DNA of 64,000 nt from contig NZ_CP090419.1 of the NCBI RefSeq assembly GCF_032716425.1, forward strand, positions 1,413,001 through 1,477,000, in the 5' to 3' direction. This document shows, piece by piece, positions 1 through 9,349 of the stretch. Both the position numbers and the translations under genes were made by a program. Each line of letters begins with the position of its first letter. The first letter of the stretch is position 1. The DNA is from Pseudoalteromonas sp. N1230-9. Its GTDB lineage: Bacteria; Pseudomonadota; Gammaproteobacteria; Enterobacterales; Alteromonadaceae. The notes beneath the pieces are model-generated. The model was given only the letters and a program-made list of their open reading frames with translations. It made no database searches and was not told the origin of the DNA.

Positions 1-40
1 CATCAAAATTTTAAAGTTGGTTGAATTCGAAGGCGAATAA
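1..40 (+). CDS. apt: 3' end of a probable adenine phosphoribosyltransferase gene
   Basis: An open frame enters from the left edge and stops with TAA at 38-40, giving a C-terminal tail that reads IKILKLVEFEGE. The final 'LVEFEG' is reminiscent of Apt tails, and apt precedes dnaX in E. coli and many relatives, so adenine salvage (adenine plus PRPP to AMP) is the likely function. Only 12 residues are visible and no catalytic motif can be checked, so the call rests mainly on gene order. Confidence 0.45.
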   Translation, partial: IKILKLVEFEGE

Positions 41-43
41 TTA

Positions 44-2503
44 ATGAGTTATCAGGTTCTAGCAAGGAAATGGCGACCACAAACCTTTCACGAGTTAGTG
101 GGGCAGTCTCATGTTAAGCAGGCATTGGTTAATGCATTAACACAAAATAGACTCCATCATGCTTACCTCTTTACTGGAACCCGTGGGGTGGGTAAAACTA
201 CCATCGCACGTATATTCGCAAAAAGCCTCAACTGCGATAAGGGTATCTCTGCTGAGCCATGTGGCCAATGCTCAAGTTGTACTGACATTGAAGCAGGCCG
301 TTATATTGATTTATTAGAAATCGATGCGGCTTCACGTACAAAGGTAGAAGATACCCGCGAAATCCTTGATAACGTTCAATACGCACCAACACGTGGTCGT
401 TACAAGGTATACCTAATCGATGAAGTTCACATGCTATCTAAGCATAGTTTTAATGCTTTACTAAAAACATTGGAAGAGCCACCAGAGCATGTGAAGTTTT
501 TATTAGCGACAACTGATCCACAAAAACTGCCAGTGACGATTTTATCTCGTTGCTTACAGTTTAATTTGAACGCGCTGTCGCAATCAGAAATTCATGAGCA
601 GCTTGCCCATGTTTTACAGCAAGAGCAACTCAGCTTTGATGATAAATCCTTGCAGGTACTTGCGAAAGCCGCCGATGGTAGTATGCGCGATGCGCTAAGC
701 TTAACTGATCAAGCAGTTGCCCAAACGAATGGCAATATAAGTTACCAGGCCGTACAAAGTATGCTTGGCTTGATGGATACTCACTACAGTCAAACTATGT
801 TAGCTGCAGTACTTTGCCAAGATGGAGATGCGCTGTTATCTGAGGTAAAAAACCTTGTCAGTCGCAACCCTAATTTTGTTGCTTTGCTTGATGACCTTAT
901 TGCACTTACACATCTAATTCAGCTTGCACAGTTAGTACCCAGCGCAGCAGCACTTGATGAGAGTAATCGTGAGTTTATAGAACAGGTTGCGCAAACAACT
1001 GATGCGCAGCAGATACAAGTTTATTACCAATTACTGTTGAATGGTAAAAAAGATCTGCAATGGGCGCCGGATGCCAAATTAGGTTTTGAAATGATCATGT
1101 TGCGCTTGCTCGCATTCCAACCAACGCAATTTGCTCAAAGTCAAACATCAACGAATAGTCAACAACAGGTTAAACCTAGCGGTGCCGGTGCACTGCGTGA
1201 TATTTTGAAAAAATCAACGGCGCAACGTGAACAAGCAGCTTCAGAGCAAGCACCAGTTGCACATAGCTCTGCACAGACAACCGCTGTACCTTCAGAGCCT
1301 GAGCCAACACAAGCTGAACCTGTTGAAGTAGAATCTATTCAAGCAGAACCTATTCAAGCTGCCGCAGCAGAAACGGCACATAGGCATGAGCCTGCCCAGC
1401 AAGTTGAAGCAACAGCAGTAGAACAGCTTGATGTTGATCAACAGACTCAGAAATCTGTTGAAACTGCAATGGCCGCTGAAGTTGAACCAGCGCCACAACA
1501 GCAAGAGCAAAGCCACTCAGAGCAAGTGCCTGCAGCTGAATACTCTCCACAGGAGTATTCTTCGCAAGATTACATGGATGATCATGATGCACAAATGGAC
1601 TCATCACTTGCAGCGCAATACGATGATGTGATGAATAGCGCTTATGATCAGGGCTTTACTGCCAATGAAGCATCTACAGCGCCTCAGCAACAGCAAACTG
1701 CACCAGCACAATTACAACAGCAGCAAAGTCAGGCGCAGTCGGCCATTGCTCGTATTTTACAAGACCGCAATATCTCAGGTGCTGGTCGCTTAAGTGGTAC
1801 AGCTACGCAAACTAATGTTAAAGCAGAACAACAGTCTGAAGCTAAGCCGCCAGCGCAACAAAGCACAGCCGCTACGAATCATCAACCTCAGCAGCAACAA
1901 GTGGCTGCAGAAGTAAAAAAGCCCAGCCCCCAGCCGACGGGGGAGAGCAATAATAAAGTAAAAAAAGTCGACTTTAGAGAAAAGCATCAAACAATCACTG
2001 AAAATTTAGCGCCTGAGTTGCTTGAGCAAATCAATCCACAAAAAGCGCCAGAGCCTGTGATTGAAGAAGCCAGTATTCCGATACCTGATGATTTTGAAAG
2101 CCCGATCAGCAGTATTAAATTCGCACACGAACAAGATGAATGGGCGTATTTAATAAAACGTATGGGGCTAGGTGGCCGAATGCGACAATTTGCATTGCAC
2201 TCGATTTTCACAAAGAATAATAATCAAATGCACATTGAAGTTGACTCATCACAGCGTCACTTAGACAGTGCAGTACTAAGGCAAAAGCTCAATGCTGCAT
2301 TAAGTGAAATTTACGGTCATAATGTAGAACTAAGTATCGAGTTTGCTGATGGCGTAATTGATTCACCGTATTTGATCCAACAAAAGATTGATGCAGGTCG
2401 TCATCAACAAGCCATTGATGTAATAAATAGTGATGAAAACATAGTGCAATTTCAGCAGTTATTTAGCGCTATAATCGATGAAAACAGTATTCAGGCATTG
2501 TAA
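44..2503 (+). CDS. dnaX: DNA polymerase III subunits tau and gamma (clamp loader)
   Basis: The 819-residue product is the clamp-loader ATPase that opens the beta clamp and, as tau, couples polymerase cores and helicase. The AAA+ Walker A TGTRGVGKT is at residues 44-52 and the zinc cysteines are C64, C73, C76 and C79. An 'IDEVHML' Walker B follows, and 'SRC' carries the arginine finger. Residues 380-640 form a long Gln/Ala/Glu-rich linker, which explains the excess length over E. coli tau (643 residues). The C-terminal 150 residues resemble the polymerase-binding tau domain. ybaB and recR follow in the usual order. A slippery heptamer with hairpin near codon 625 should yield a short gamma form of about 636 residues. 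Confidence 0.97.
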   Translation: MSYQVLARKWRPQTFHELVGQSHVKQALVNALTQNRLHHAYLFTGTRGVGKTTIARIFAKSLNCDKGISAEPCGQCSSCTDIEAGRYIDLLEIDAASRTKVEDTREILDNVQYAPTRGRYKVYLIDEVHMLSKHSFNALLKTLEEPPEHVKFLLATTDPQKLPVTILSRCLQFNLNALSQSEIHEQLAHVLQQEQLSFDDKSLQVLAKAADGSMRDALSLTDQAVAQTNGNISYQAVQSMLGLMDTHYSQTMLAAVLCQDGDALLSEVKNLVSRNPNFVALLDDLIALTHLIQLAQLVPSAAALDESNREFIEQVAQTTDAQQIQVYYQLLLNGKKDLQWAPDAKLGFEMIMLRLLAFQPTQFAQSQTSTNSQQQVKPSGAGALRDILKKSTAQREQAASEQAPVAHSSAQTTAVPSEPEPTQAEPVEVESIQAEPIQAAAAETAHRHEPAQQVEATAVEQLDVDQQTQKSVETAMAAEVEPAPQQQEQSHSEQVPAAEYSPQEYSSQDYMDDHDAQMDSSLAAQYDDVMNSAYDQGFTANEASTAPQQQQTAPAQLQQQQSQAQSAIARILQDRNISGAGRLSGTATQTNVKAEQQSEAKPPAQQSTAATNHQPQQQQVAAEVKKPSPQPTGESNNKVKKVDFREKHQTITENLAPELLEQINPQKAPEPVIEEASIPIPDDFESPISSIKFAHEQDEWAYLIKRMGLGGRMRQFALHSIFTKNNNQMHIEVDSSQRHLDSAVLRQKLNAALSEIYGHNVELSIEFADGVIDSPYLIQQKIDAGRHQQAIDVINSDENIVQFQQLFSAIIDENSIQAL
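1915..1953 (+). other. dnaX programmed -1 frameshift cassette (slippery heptamer, hairpin, -1 frame stop)
   Basis: In the dnaX frame the heptamer A AAA AAG occupies 1915-1921. After a 5-nt spacer, CCCCC at 1927-1931 pairs with GGGGG at 1939-1943 around a 7-nt loop. A ribosome slipping back one base at AAA-AAG reads ten more codons (AQPPADGGEQ) and stops at TAA 1951-1953, giving a gamma-like protein of about 636 residues. The heptamer and the spacer match the known E. coli dnaX site. No strong upstream Shine-Dalgarno-like stimulator is evident. Confidence 0.85.
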
Positions 2504-2563
2504 TTAGTTACAATAGCCCTTATCTTCATGCCAATTAAAGTAGTTTTAGAAAGAGAGACAGTT

Positions 2564-2890
2564 ATGTTTAAAGGTGGAATGGGTAACATGATGAAGCAAG
2601 CGCAGCAAATGCAAGAGCGCATGCAAAAAGCCCAAGACGAAATCGCTAACCTAGAAGTAGTAGGTGAAGCTGGTGCAGGCCTAGTTAAAGTAACTATGCT
2701 TGGTAACCACAATGTACGTCGTGTTGAATTAGATGAAAGCCTAATGGAAGACGACAAAGACATGATAGAAGATTTGCTTGCGGCAGCGTGTAATGATGCT
2801 GTACGCCGTGTTGCAGAAGAAACACAAGAGCGCATGAGCAAAGTAACTGGCGGTATGCAATTACCACCAGGTATGAAAATGCCTTTCTAA
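2564..2890 (+). CDS. ybaB: YbaB/EbfC nucleoid-associated protein
   Basis: This 108-residue protein closely matches YbaB/EbfC, a small dimeric DNA-binding nucleoid protein. The alpha-helical Met/Gln-rich start ([20 protein letters not shown]), '[10 protein letters not shown]' and the '[11 protein letters not shown]' tail are characteristic. I start it at ATG 2564, behind an AGAGAGA ribosome site at about 2551-2557. A longer frame from 2528 adds 12 residues absent from the family. It sits between dnaX and recR, as in most gammaproteobacteria. The family is linked by context to recombination and replication, but its exact role is unsettled. Confidence 0.95.
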   Translation: MFKGGMGNMMKQAQQMQERMQKAQDEIANLEVVGEAGAGLVKVTMLGNHNVRRVELDESLMEDDKDMIEDLLAAACNDAVRRVAEETQERMSKVTGGMQLPPGMKMPF

Positions 2891-2900
2891 GTGATTCTAT

Positions 2901-3509
2901 ATGCAACTATCGCCTAGTTTAACACAGCTGATTGAAGCACTAAGATGCCAACCTGGCATTGGTCCTAAGTCGGCACAGCGCATTGCTTTTCATTTGCTTG
3001 AACGAGACCGTCAAGGTGGCAAGCAGCTTGGTCATGCATTGACTAAAGCCATGGATGAAGTAGGGCATTGTCAGTCGTGCCGTACTTTTACCGAGCAACC
3101 CGTGTGCGATATATGTTCAAGTGTTAAACGTCAAGATAGTGGTTTATTGTGTGTGGTCGAATCACCAACCGATGTGCTGGCTATTGAGCAAACCGGTCAA
3201 TACCAAGGTCTTTACTTTGTTTTAATGGGTCACTTGTCGCCAATCGATGGCATAGGACCAAAAGAAATTGGCCTTGATATTCTTGAAATCAAGTTGCAAC
3301 AAGGCGGCATTAATGAGGTGATCCTCGCAACCAACCCAAGTGTTGAAGGGGAAACCACAGCCCACTACATTGCTGAGCTTTGTCATAAGTATCAGGTAGG
3401 AGCATCCCGTATTGCTCATGGTGTCCCTGTTGGTGGTGAGCTCGATTTACTTGATGGCATGACCCTAATGCATGCATTTAGCGGGCGACGCGCTGTAAAC
3501 CAAAACTAA
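2901..3509 (+). CDS. recR: Recombination mediator RecR
   Basis: The 202-residue protein matches RecR, which works with RecO (and RecF) to load RecA onto SSB-coated gaps. It has an N-terminal helix-hairpin-helix ('[15 protein letters not shown]', residues 16-30), a zinc finger with C57, C60, C69 and C72, and a Toprim domain starting at '[10 protein letters not shown]' (E87). The C-terminal 'GVPVGGELD' Walker-B-like element is present. It begins 10 nt after ybaB and is probably co-transcribed with dnaX-ybaB. A strong terminator follows. Confidence 0.97.
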   Translation: MQLSPSLTQLIEALRCQPGIGPKSAQRIAFHLLERDRQGGKQLGHALTKAMDEVGHCQSCRTFTEQPVCDICSSVKRQDSGLLCVVESPTDVLAIEQTGQYQGLYFVLMGHLSPIDGIGPKEIGLDILEIKLQQGGINEVILATNPSVEGETTAHYIAELCHKYQVGASRIAHGVPVGGELDLLDGMTLMHAFSGRRAVNQN

Positions 3510-3524
3510 TACCGCAATGGTATC

Positions 3525-3551
3525 AAAAGCCTGCTTCATGCAGGCTTTTTT
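3525..3551 (+). terminator. Rho-independent terminator after recR
   Basis: AAAAGCCTGC at 3525-3534 pairs with GCAGGCTTTT at 3540-3549 around a TTCAT loop, with a T-run to 3551. It closes the dnaX-ybaB-recR unit and separates it from the heat-shock gene htpG. Confidence 0.9.
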
Positions 3552-3591
3552 GTGTCTATCCGCTATTTTACCCGTAAATTTAGCTTTTTGC

Positions 3592-3619
3592 CTTGAACTT
3601 CAAAAAGCCTGCCCCATAT
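3592..3619 (+). promoter_or_regulatory. Sigma-32 (heat-shock) promoter of htpG
   Basis: CTTGAA at 3592-3597, a 14-bp spacer and CCCCATAT at 3612-3619 match the RpoH consensus (CTTGAA N13-15 CCCCATNT). The site lies about 50 bp before the htpG start codon. Confidence 0.9.
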
Positions 3620-3668
3620 AAAGAGTCATAGTGCAGATAAGACACTTTGTTAATTGGAGATTTACACA

Positions 3669-5582
3669 ATGACTGCAGCACAAAAAGAAACATTAGGCTT
3701 TCAAACAGAAGTCAAACAACTATTAAACCTGATGATTCACTCTCTTTACTCTAATAAAGAGATTTTCCTACGTGAGCTTGTATCAAACGCGTCAGATGCA
3801 GCAGATAAATTGCGTTTCCTAGCGCTTTCAAATGGCGATTTATATGAAAATGATGCAGATTTAAAAGTACGTATCAGTGCAGATAAAGACGCAAACACAG
3901 TAACCATTACCGATAACGGTATTGGTATGAGCCGTGAAGATGTGATCAATTCACTAGGTACGATTGCAAAATCTGGTACCGCAGAGTTTTTTCAAAACCT
4001 AACAGGTGATCAAAGCAAAGATTCACAATTGATTGGTCAATTCGGTGTTGGTTTTTACTCTGCATTTATCGTTGCTGATAAAGTAACAGTGCGTACGCGT
4101 AAAGCGGGTGAAAGCCAAGGTATTGAATGGCAATCTGCGGGTGAAGGTGAGTACACATTACAAGAGATTGATAAACCATCACGTGGTACGGAAATCATCC
4201 TTCATCTTCGTGAAGACGAAACAGAGTTTGCTGATGAATTCCGCTTACGTAGCATCGTGACTAAATACTCAGACCACATTTCTATTCCAGTTGAAATGTA
4301 TAAAGCAGAAGTACCTGAATCTGAAGGGCCTGACGGCGAGAAAATTCCAGCACAGCCAGGCGAGTGGGAAGGTATTAACCGCGCAACTGCATTATGGACT
4401 CGCGATAAGTCAGAAGTCACAGACGAAGAGTACAAAGAGTTTTATAAGCACATTGGCCATGATTGGGAAGAGCCACTAAGCTGGGCACATAACAAGGTTG
4501 AAGGTAAAACAGAATACACGAGCTTGTTATACATCCCGAAAAAAGCACCTTTCGATTTATGGAACCGTGAGCGTCAATCAGGTTTAAAACTGTATGTGCA
4601 ACGCGTTTTCATCATGGATGACGCTGAGCAGTTTATGCCAAGCTACTTACGTTTTGTGAAAGGTTTACTTGATTCAAACGACTTACCACTAAACGTGTCG
4701 CGTGAAATATTGCAAGACAACAAAGTAACGCAAGCAATCCGTAAAGGTTGTACATCGCGTGTACTTAAAATGCTTGAGCGAATGGCGAAAAACCGTGAAG
4801 AAGATTACCAATCTTTCTGGAATGAGTTTGGTCAGGTGTTAAAAGAAGGCCCTGCTGAAGATGCGGCTAACAAAGAAGCCATTGCTAAGCTACTGCGTTT
4901 CGCTTCTACACATACTGACGAAAGCACACAAAATGTATCGCTTGAGCAATACATTGAGCGTATGAAGCCAGAGCAAGATAAAATTTACTATGTGGTTGCT
5001 GATTCATTCGCTGCAGCGAAGAGCTCACCACACTTAGAGATCTTCCGTAAGAAGGGCATCGAAGTATTGCTACTAAGCGACCGTGTTGATGAGTGGATGA
5101 TGAGCTACTTAACTGAGTTCAACGAAAAATCATTCCAGTCAATCACTCGTGGTGACTTAGATTTAGGTAATATGGATGACGAAGAAACGAAAAAAGCACA
5201 AGAAGAATCAGAAAAAGAAGTTGCTGGCCTAGTTGAGCGTATTAAAACAGCACTAGGTGATAACGTTAAAGACGTACGCTTTACGCATCGTCTAACTGAC
5301 TCGCCTGCATGTGTTGTTGCAGATGAGCATGATATGAGCTCACAAATGCAAAAGTTAATGGAATCAGTTGGTCAAACAGTGCCTGAGCAAAAGCCAATTT
5401 TTGAGCTTAACCCAGAGCATCAGCTTGTTAAACACTTAAATGTTGAGCAAGATGAAGACAAGTTTGCCCAGTGGTCACATGTACTTCTTGACCAAGCATT
5501 ACTGGCTGAGCGCGGTACCTTAAAAGATCCTGCTGGCTTTGTAACTCGCTTAAACAAACTCATGCTAGATATAAGCAAATAA
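3669..5582 (+). CDS. htpG: Hsp90-family chaperone HtpG
   Basis: The 637-residue cytosolic ATP-dependent chaperone has the GHKL nucleotide-binding motifs [16 protein letters not shown] and [12 protein letters not shown] in its N-terminal domain, followed by the middle and dimerisation domains of bacterial Hsp90. The start is placed at ATG 3669 ([12 protein letters not shown]), 8 nt after TTGGAGA. An upstream in-frame ATG would add MEIYT, overlap that ribosome site and lack family support. A sigma-32 promoter upstream and a terminator downstream make it a single-gene heat-shock unit. Confidence 0.97.
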   Translation: MTAAQKETLGFQTEVKQLLNLMIHSLYSNKEIFLRELVSNASDAADKLRFLALSNGDLYENDADLKVRISADKDANTVTITDNGIGMSREDVINSLGTIAKSGTAEFFQNLTGDQSKDSQLIGQFGVGFYSAFIVADKVTVRTRKAGESQGIEWQSAGEGEYTLQEIDKPSRGTEIILHLREDETEFADEFRLRSIVTKYSDHISIPVEMYKAEVPESEGPDGEKIPAQPGEWEGINRATALWTRDKSEVTDEEYKEFYKHIGHDWEEPLSWAHNKVEGKTEYTSLLYIPKKAPFDLWNRERQSGLKLYVQRVFIMDDAEQFMPSYLRFVKGLLDSNDLPLNVSREILQDNKVTQAIRKGCTSRVLKMLERMAKNREEDYQSFWNEFGQVLKEGPAEDAANKEAIAKLLRFASTHTDESTQNVSLEQYIERMKPEQDKIYYVVADSFAAAKSSPHLEIFRKKGIEVLLLSDRVDEWMMSYLTEFNEKSFQSITRGDLDLGNMDDEETKKAQEESEKEVAGLVERIKTALGDNVKDVRFTHRLTDSPACVVADEHDMSSQMQKLMESVGQTVPEQKPIFELNPEHQLVKHLNVEQDEDKFAQWSHVLLDQALLAERGTLKDPAGFVTRLNKLMLDISK

Positions 5583-5605
5583 GCGTTTTAGCTGAATGAG
5601 TTGGG

Positions 5606-5629
5606 AAAGGGAGCAAGGCTCCCTTTTTT
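5606..5629 (+). terminator. Rho-independent terminator after htpG
   Basis: GGGAGC at 5609-5614 pairs with GCTCCC at 5618-5623 around AAG, flanked by an A-run and followed by six T's. Confidence 0.9.
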
Positions 5630-5739
5630 ATTGCCGTTAATATAGGCAATTGGTATAAGTTACTTGAGGTATAGCCTCAGTTGTGGAAGAATTCAGGCTT
5701 TAAAAACAAAACTCCACTGATCGACCATTTTAAGATTAG

Positions 5740-6405
<666 letters not shown>

Positions 6406-6426
6406 TCTTAGGATTAACTGAGCAAT

Positions 6427-6452
6427 AAAAAACCGCCTTTTGGCGGTTTTTT
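6427..6452. terminator. Bidirectional terminator between adk and the tpx-like gene
   Basis: AAAAAACCGCC and GGCGGTTTTTT form a hairpin with a short T-rich loop. A- and T-tracts on both sides let it serve both convergent genes. Confidence 0.88.
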
Positions 6453-6465
6453 GCTGAATGTAACT

Positions 6466-7047
6466 TTAAAGCTTTTTTAAAGCCTCAATTGCACCACTGT
6501 AATCAGGCTCTTTCGATAAGTTATCGACAAGTTGTTTGTATACGATTTTGTGCTCGTCATTTAAAACAAATACGGCGCGAGTTAATAAACCCATATCTTT
6601 AATAATTAAACCATATTGCTCGCCGAAATTACGCCACACAGAGTCCGAAAGTGCCGTCACTTTGTCTATATTCTCCGCTTTACAAAAGCGCTTCTGCGCA
6701 AACGGTAAATCAGCACTTAAAGTCAGCATCGCGATACTAGGGTATTCGGCAGCTACTTTTTCATTAAAGTGTTTAGTCTGAATACTGCATACACCAGTGT
6801 CTAAACTTGGCACTACACTAATAAGTACTGCTTTGCCTTTGTAGTCATTTAGAGTGACAGGTGTAAAGCTATCATCTACTACTTTAAAATTAGGTGCTTG
6901 TTGACCAACTTCAACACCTTGACCTAGTAAAGTAACTGGTTTTGATTGAGCAGATACTTTACCTGCATCAAGCGTGTTTTCTGGTAACTCACTTGCGTAA
7001 CTAAATGTACATAGTGAGCCAAGTGCAAATATCAATGGGCGTATCAT
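6466..7047 (-). CDS. tpx: Thiol peroxidase (Tpx-type peroxiredoxin) with a signal peptide
   Basis: This 193-residue atypical 2-Cys peroxiredoxin reduces peroxides using thioredoxin-like donors. The motif PSLDTGVC places the peroxidatic cysteine at C87, and 'RFCKAENI' gives a resolving C122, the usual Tpx spacing. Unlike the roughly 168-residue cytosolic Tpx, it begins MIRPLIFALGSLCTFSYA-SE, which looks like a cleavable Sec signal peptide (about 18 residues). The mature enzyme is therefore predicted to be periplasmic. How it is re-reduced there is not evident from the neighbours. Convergent with adk; no operon partner. Confidence 0.88.
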   Translation of the reverse strand: MIRPLIFALGSLCTFSYASELPENTLDAGKVSAQSKPVTLLGQGVEVGQQAPNFKVVDDSFTPVTLNDYKGKAVLISVVPSLDTGVCSIQTKHFNEKVAAEYPSIAMLTLSADLPFAQKRFCKAENIDKVTALSDSVWRNFGEQYGLIIKDMGLLTRAVFVLNDEHKIVYKQLVDNLSKEPDYSGAIEALKKL

Positions 7048-7252
7048 AACTTCATTCCTTCAAATTAACGCATTTTACATCAGTGTATTATACTGAGTTA
7101 ATAGCTCCAAGGTTTACAGTAATTTAAAATTGTAAATAAAGGGTAGTTTGATTAACATGTATACGCAGCCCAATTTTTATTAATAATAACAATAATAAAG
7201 TTAGTGTTTTGTTTTTCTGACTAGTTAAAAAGTGCGGATTTAGAGAGAGTGT

Positions 7253-8257
7253 ATGTCGACATCGGTATTAGTATGTGATGATTCAAAATTAGCGCGTAGG
7301 CAATTAGCGCGCTCTTTACCTGATGATTGGGATATCAAAATTGAATTTGCAGAAAATGGAGTTCATTGCATCGAGCAAATTAAGAAACTCCAACCAGAAA
7401 TATTATTTCTGGATTTAAACATGCCTGAAATGGATGGTTATGAAGTTCTTCAAGCCATTCAAGAACAAGGGCTGCATGTTCTAACAGTCGTTGTCTCCGG
7501 TGATATTCAACCTAATGCACATCAACGTGTCCTTGAGTTAGGGGCTATCGACTTTATTCAAAAGCCTTGTTCACCTGAAAAGCTCGCCAATATCATTGAG
7601 CATCATGGCATTAAAGATAAAGCCATGCGTGAGCGTTTAGCAAATAAGTTAGGTGAGCAGGTTGATCCTGACGTACGAGATATATATCAAGAACTTACAA
7701 ATGTAGCGATGGGTCAGGCAGGTGACTTACTCGCGCGTTTACTCAATGTGTTTGTCAAGCTGCCTATCCCTAATGTGAATGTCTTAGAAGTAAACGAGCT
7801 GGATATGGCACTTCGTTCTATTGATGCCAATGCCTCAACGTCTGGTGTTTGCCAGGGTTTTATTGGTGGTGGGGTATCAGGTGAAGCGTTGCTTCTTTTA
7901 AATGATTCAAGCTTTAAAGAAATCGCCTCATTGATGAACTATGAAGGTGAGTTAAACAATAAAGTTGAGCTTGAATTATTAATGGACGTCAGCAACATTC
8001 TAATTGGTGCTATTTTATCAGGGCTTTCTAAGCAGCTTGATATGCGCTTTAGCCAAGGACACCCCGTTGTTCTTGGTCAACACTGTGATGTCTCTGACTT
8101 AGTCAAAGCTAATAAATCTCGTTGGCAACGAACGTTGGCCATTGAGATCAGCTACGGCATTGAAAATCATAATATTAATTGTGATTTGATGTTGCTATTC
8201 ACCGAGGACTCGTTGAAGACCTTAAAATATAAAGTAGCTTATTTACTAGAAGATTAA
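7253..8257 (+). CDS. Response regulator with CheC-like phosphatase domain
   Basis: The 334-residue protein joins an N-terminal receiver domain (acidic D9/D10, phospho-acceptor D54, S82, K104) to a CheC-type domain (about residues 140-330). The phosphatase signature is visible as D143-x3-E147-x2-N150-x20-P171. A second copy, E-LLM-D-VS-N, has Asp in place of the usual Glu. CheC/CheX proteins dephosphorylate CheY-like regulators, so this may be a self-controlling receiver or a phosphate sink. The diguanylate cyclase gene follows after 4 nt, so the pair probably forms one c-di-GMP signalling unit. No kinase is adjacent. Confidence 0.85.
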   Translation: MSTSVLVCDDSKLARRQLARSLPDDWDIKIEFAENGVHCIEQIKKLQPEILFLDLNMPEMDGYEVLQAIQEQGLHVLTVVVSGDIQPNAHQRVLELGAIDFIQKPCSPEKLANIIEHHGIKDKAMRERLANKLGEQVDPDVRDIYQELTNVAMGQAGDLLARLLNVFVKLPIPNVNVLEVNELDMALRSIDANASTSGVCQGFIGGGVSGEALLLLNDSSFKEIASLMNYEGELNNKVELELLMDVSNILIGAILSGLSKQLDMRFSQGHPVVLGQHCDVSDLVKANKSRWQRTLAIEISYGIENHNINCDLMLLFTEDSLKTLKYKVAYLLED

Positions 8258-8261
8258 ACTT

Positions 8262-9230
8262 ATGCCAGCAGCCGACTTTAATATGAATGAACTCCATTGG
8301 TTAATGGATATGTTTAATACAGTTGATGTAGGCCTTGTGGTGCTCGACAGGGACTATAAAGTGTGTATTTGGAATGGCTTTATGGAGAACCATTCTGGGC
8401 TATTACCAAGTGCGGTGAAAGATAGAGATCTGTTCGATTTGTTTCCATCAATCGATGAAAAGTGGTTTCGAAGTAAATCTGAGTCGGTATTTATTCTTAA
8501 TAATCGCTCATTCACTATATGGGAGCAGCAACCGTATATTTTCCGTTTTAAAAACTATCGACCTATTACCGGCAAAGCGGATCATATGTATCAAAACGCG
8601 ACTTTTATACCACTAACCACGACGACAGGTGAAGTTTCTCACATTTGTATCATTATTTACGATGTTACTGACGAAGCAGTTAATAAAAAAGAGCTTGAAG
8701 AAGCAAACTCAAAACTTGAATTAATGAGCCGTACAGATGCATTAACGCAACTTACAAACCGCGGGTTTTGGGAACAAAAGCTTCGCAAAGAATACATGCG
8801 AATTGTTCGAAGTGGTGGTTGCAGTACATTATTGATGTTTGATATTGATCATTTTAAAAACGTCAACGATGAACACGGACACAGCGGCGGAGATGAAGCG
8901 TTACGCCATGTTGCCGATTTACTACGCAAAACCCTTCGAGAAACCGATTTAGCAGGCCGTTATGGTGGGGAAGAGTTCGCCATTACGCTATTGGATACCG
9001 ATTATGATGGTGCTGTTATATTTGCTGAAAGGTTACGTGAGTTAATTGAGAACTCGTCAATCTATTACAAAGAACAGCAAATAAAACTAACTGTAAGCAT
9101 TGGTTTTGCTTGTTTTGACGAAAAGTTTGACCGCTATGAAAAATGGATTGAAGCGGCAGATAACGCGCTCTACCATTCAAAAGAAAATGGTCGAAACAAA
9201 GTAACAGCTTATTCAGATTTAAAAGACTAA
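8262..9230 (+). CDS. PAS-GGDEF diguanylate cyclase
   Basis: The 322-residue soluble protein has an N-terminal PAS domain (about residues 12-140), a short linker helix and a GGDEF domain. The active-site motif is intact as GGEEF at residues 235-239, with metal-binding D194. The inhibitory I-site RETD (226-229) lies exactly five residues before it. It should therefore make c-di-GMP from GTP under product inhibition. With no membrane segment, the PAS ligand would be cytosolic. It is coupled to the CheC-type response regulator immediately upstream. Confidence 0.9.
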   Translation: MPAADFNMNELHWLMDMFNTVDVGLVVLDRDYKVCIWNGFMENHSGLLPSAVKDRDLFDLFPSIDEKWFRSKSESVFILNNRSFTIWEQQPYIFRFKNYRPITGKADHMYQNATFIPLTTTTGEVSHICIIIYDVTDEAVNKKELEEANSKLELMSRTDALTQLTNRGFWEQKLRKEYMRIVRSGGCSTLLMFDIDHFKNVNDEHGHSGGDEALRHVADLLRKTLRETDLAGRYGGEEFAITLLDTDYDGAVIFAERLRELIENSSIYYKEQQIKLTVSIGFACFDEKFDRYEKWIEAADNALYHSKENGRNKVTAYSDLKD

Positions 9231-9257
9231 AGGTGTTTAGCGCTTTAGTCTTTTAAA
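9218..9257. terminator. Hairpin terminator overlapping the cyclase stop codon
   Basis: A 15-bp inverted repeat (TTTAAAAGACTAAAG at 9218-9232 and its complement at 9243-9257) encloses a 10-nt loop and includes the TAA stop. T- and A-runs flank both sides, so it could also serve the convergent spoVR gene. Confidence 0.65.
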
Positions 9258-9349
9258 ATTCCAACTAATTTTAAGCTTAAAGGTTGCATACGTTAACCTT
9301 CATTTTTAACAAACCAGTCGCGAGAGTCTGCACTTATAAATAGCCCAAG

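Noticed and set aside
1292..1990. Several overlapping reverse-strand and alternative-frame ORFs inside the dnaX linker
   Set aside because: They are shadows of the repetitive Gln/Glu/Ala-rich coding sequence with low-complexity translations and no ribosome sites.
3654..3668. Five-residue longer htpG start
   Set aside because: It overlaps the TTGGAGA ribosome-binding sequence of the better ATG at 3669.
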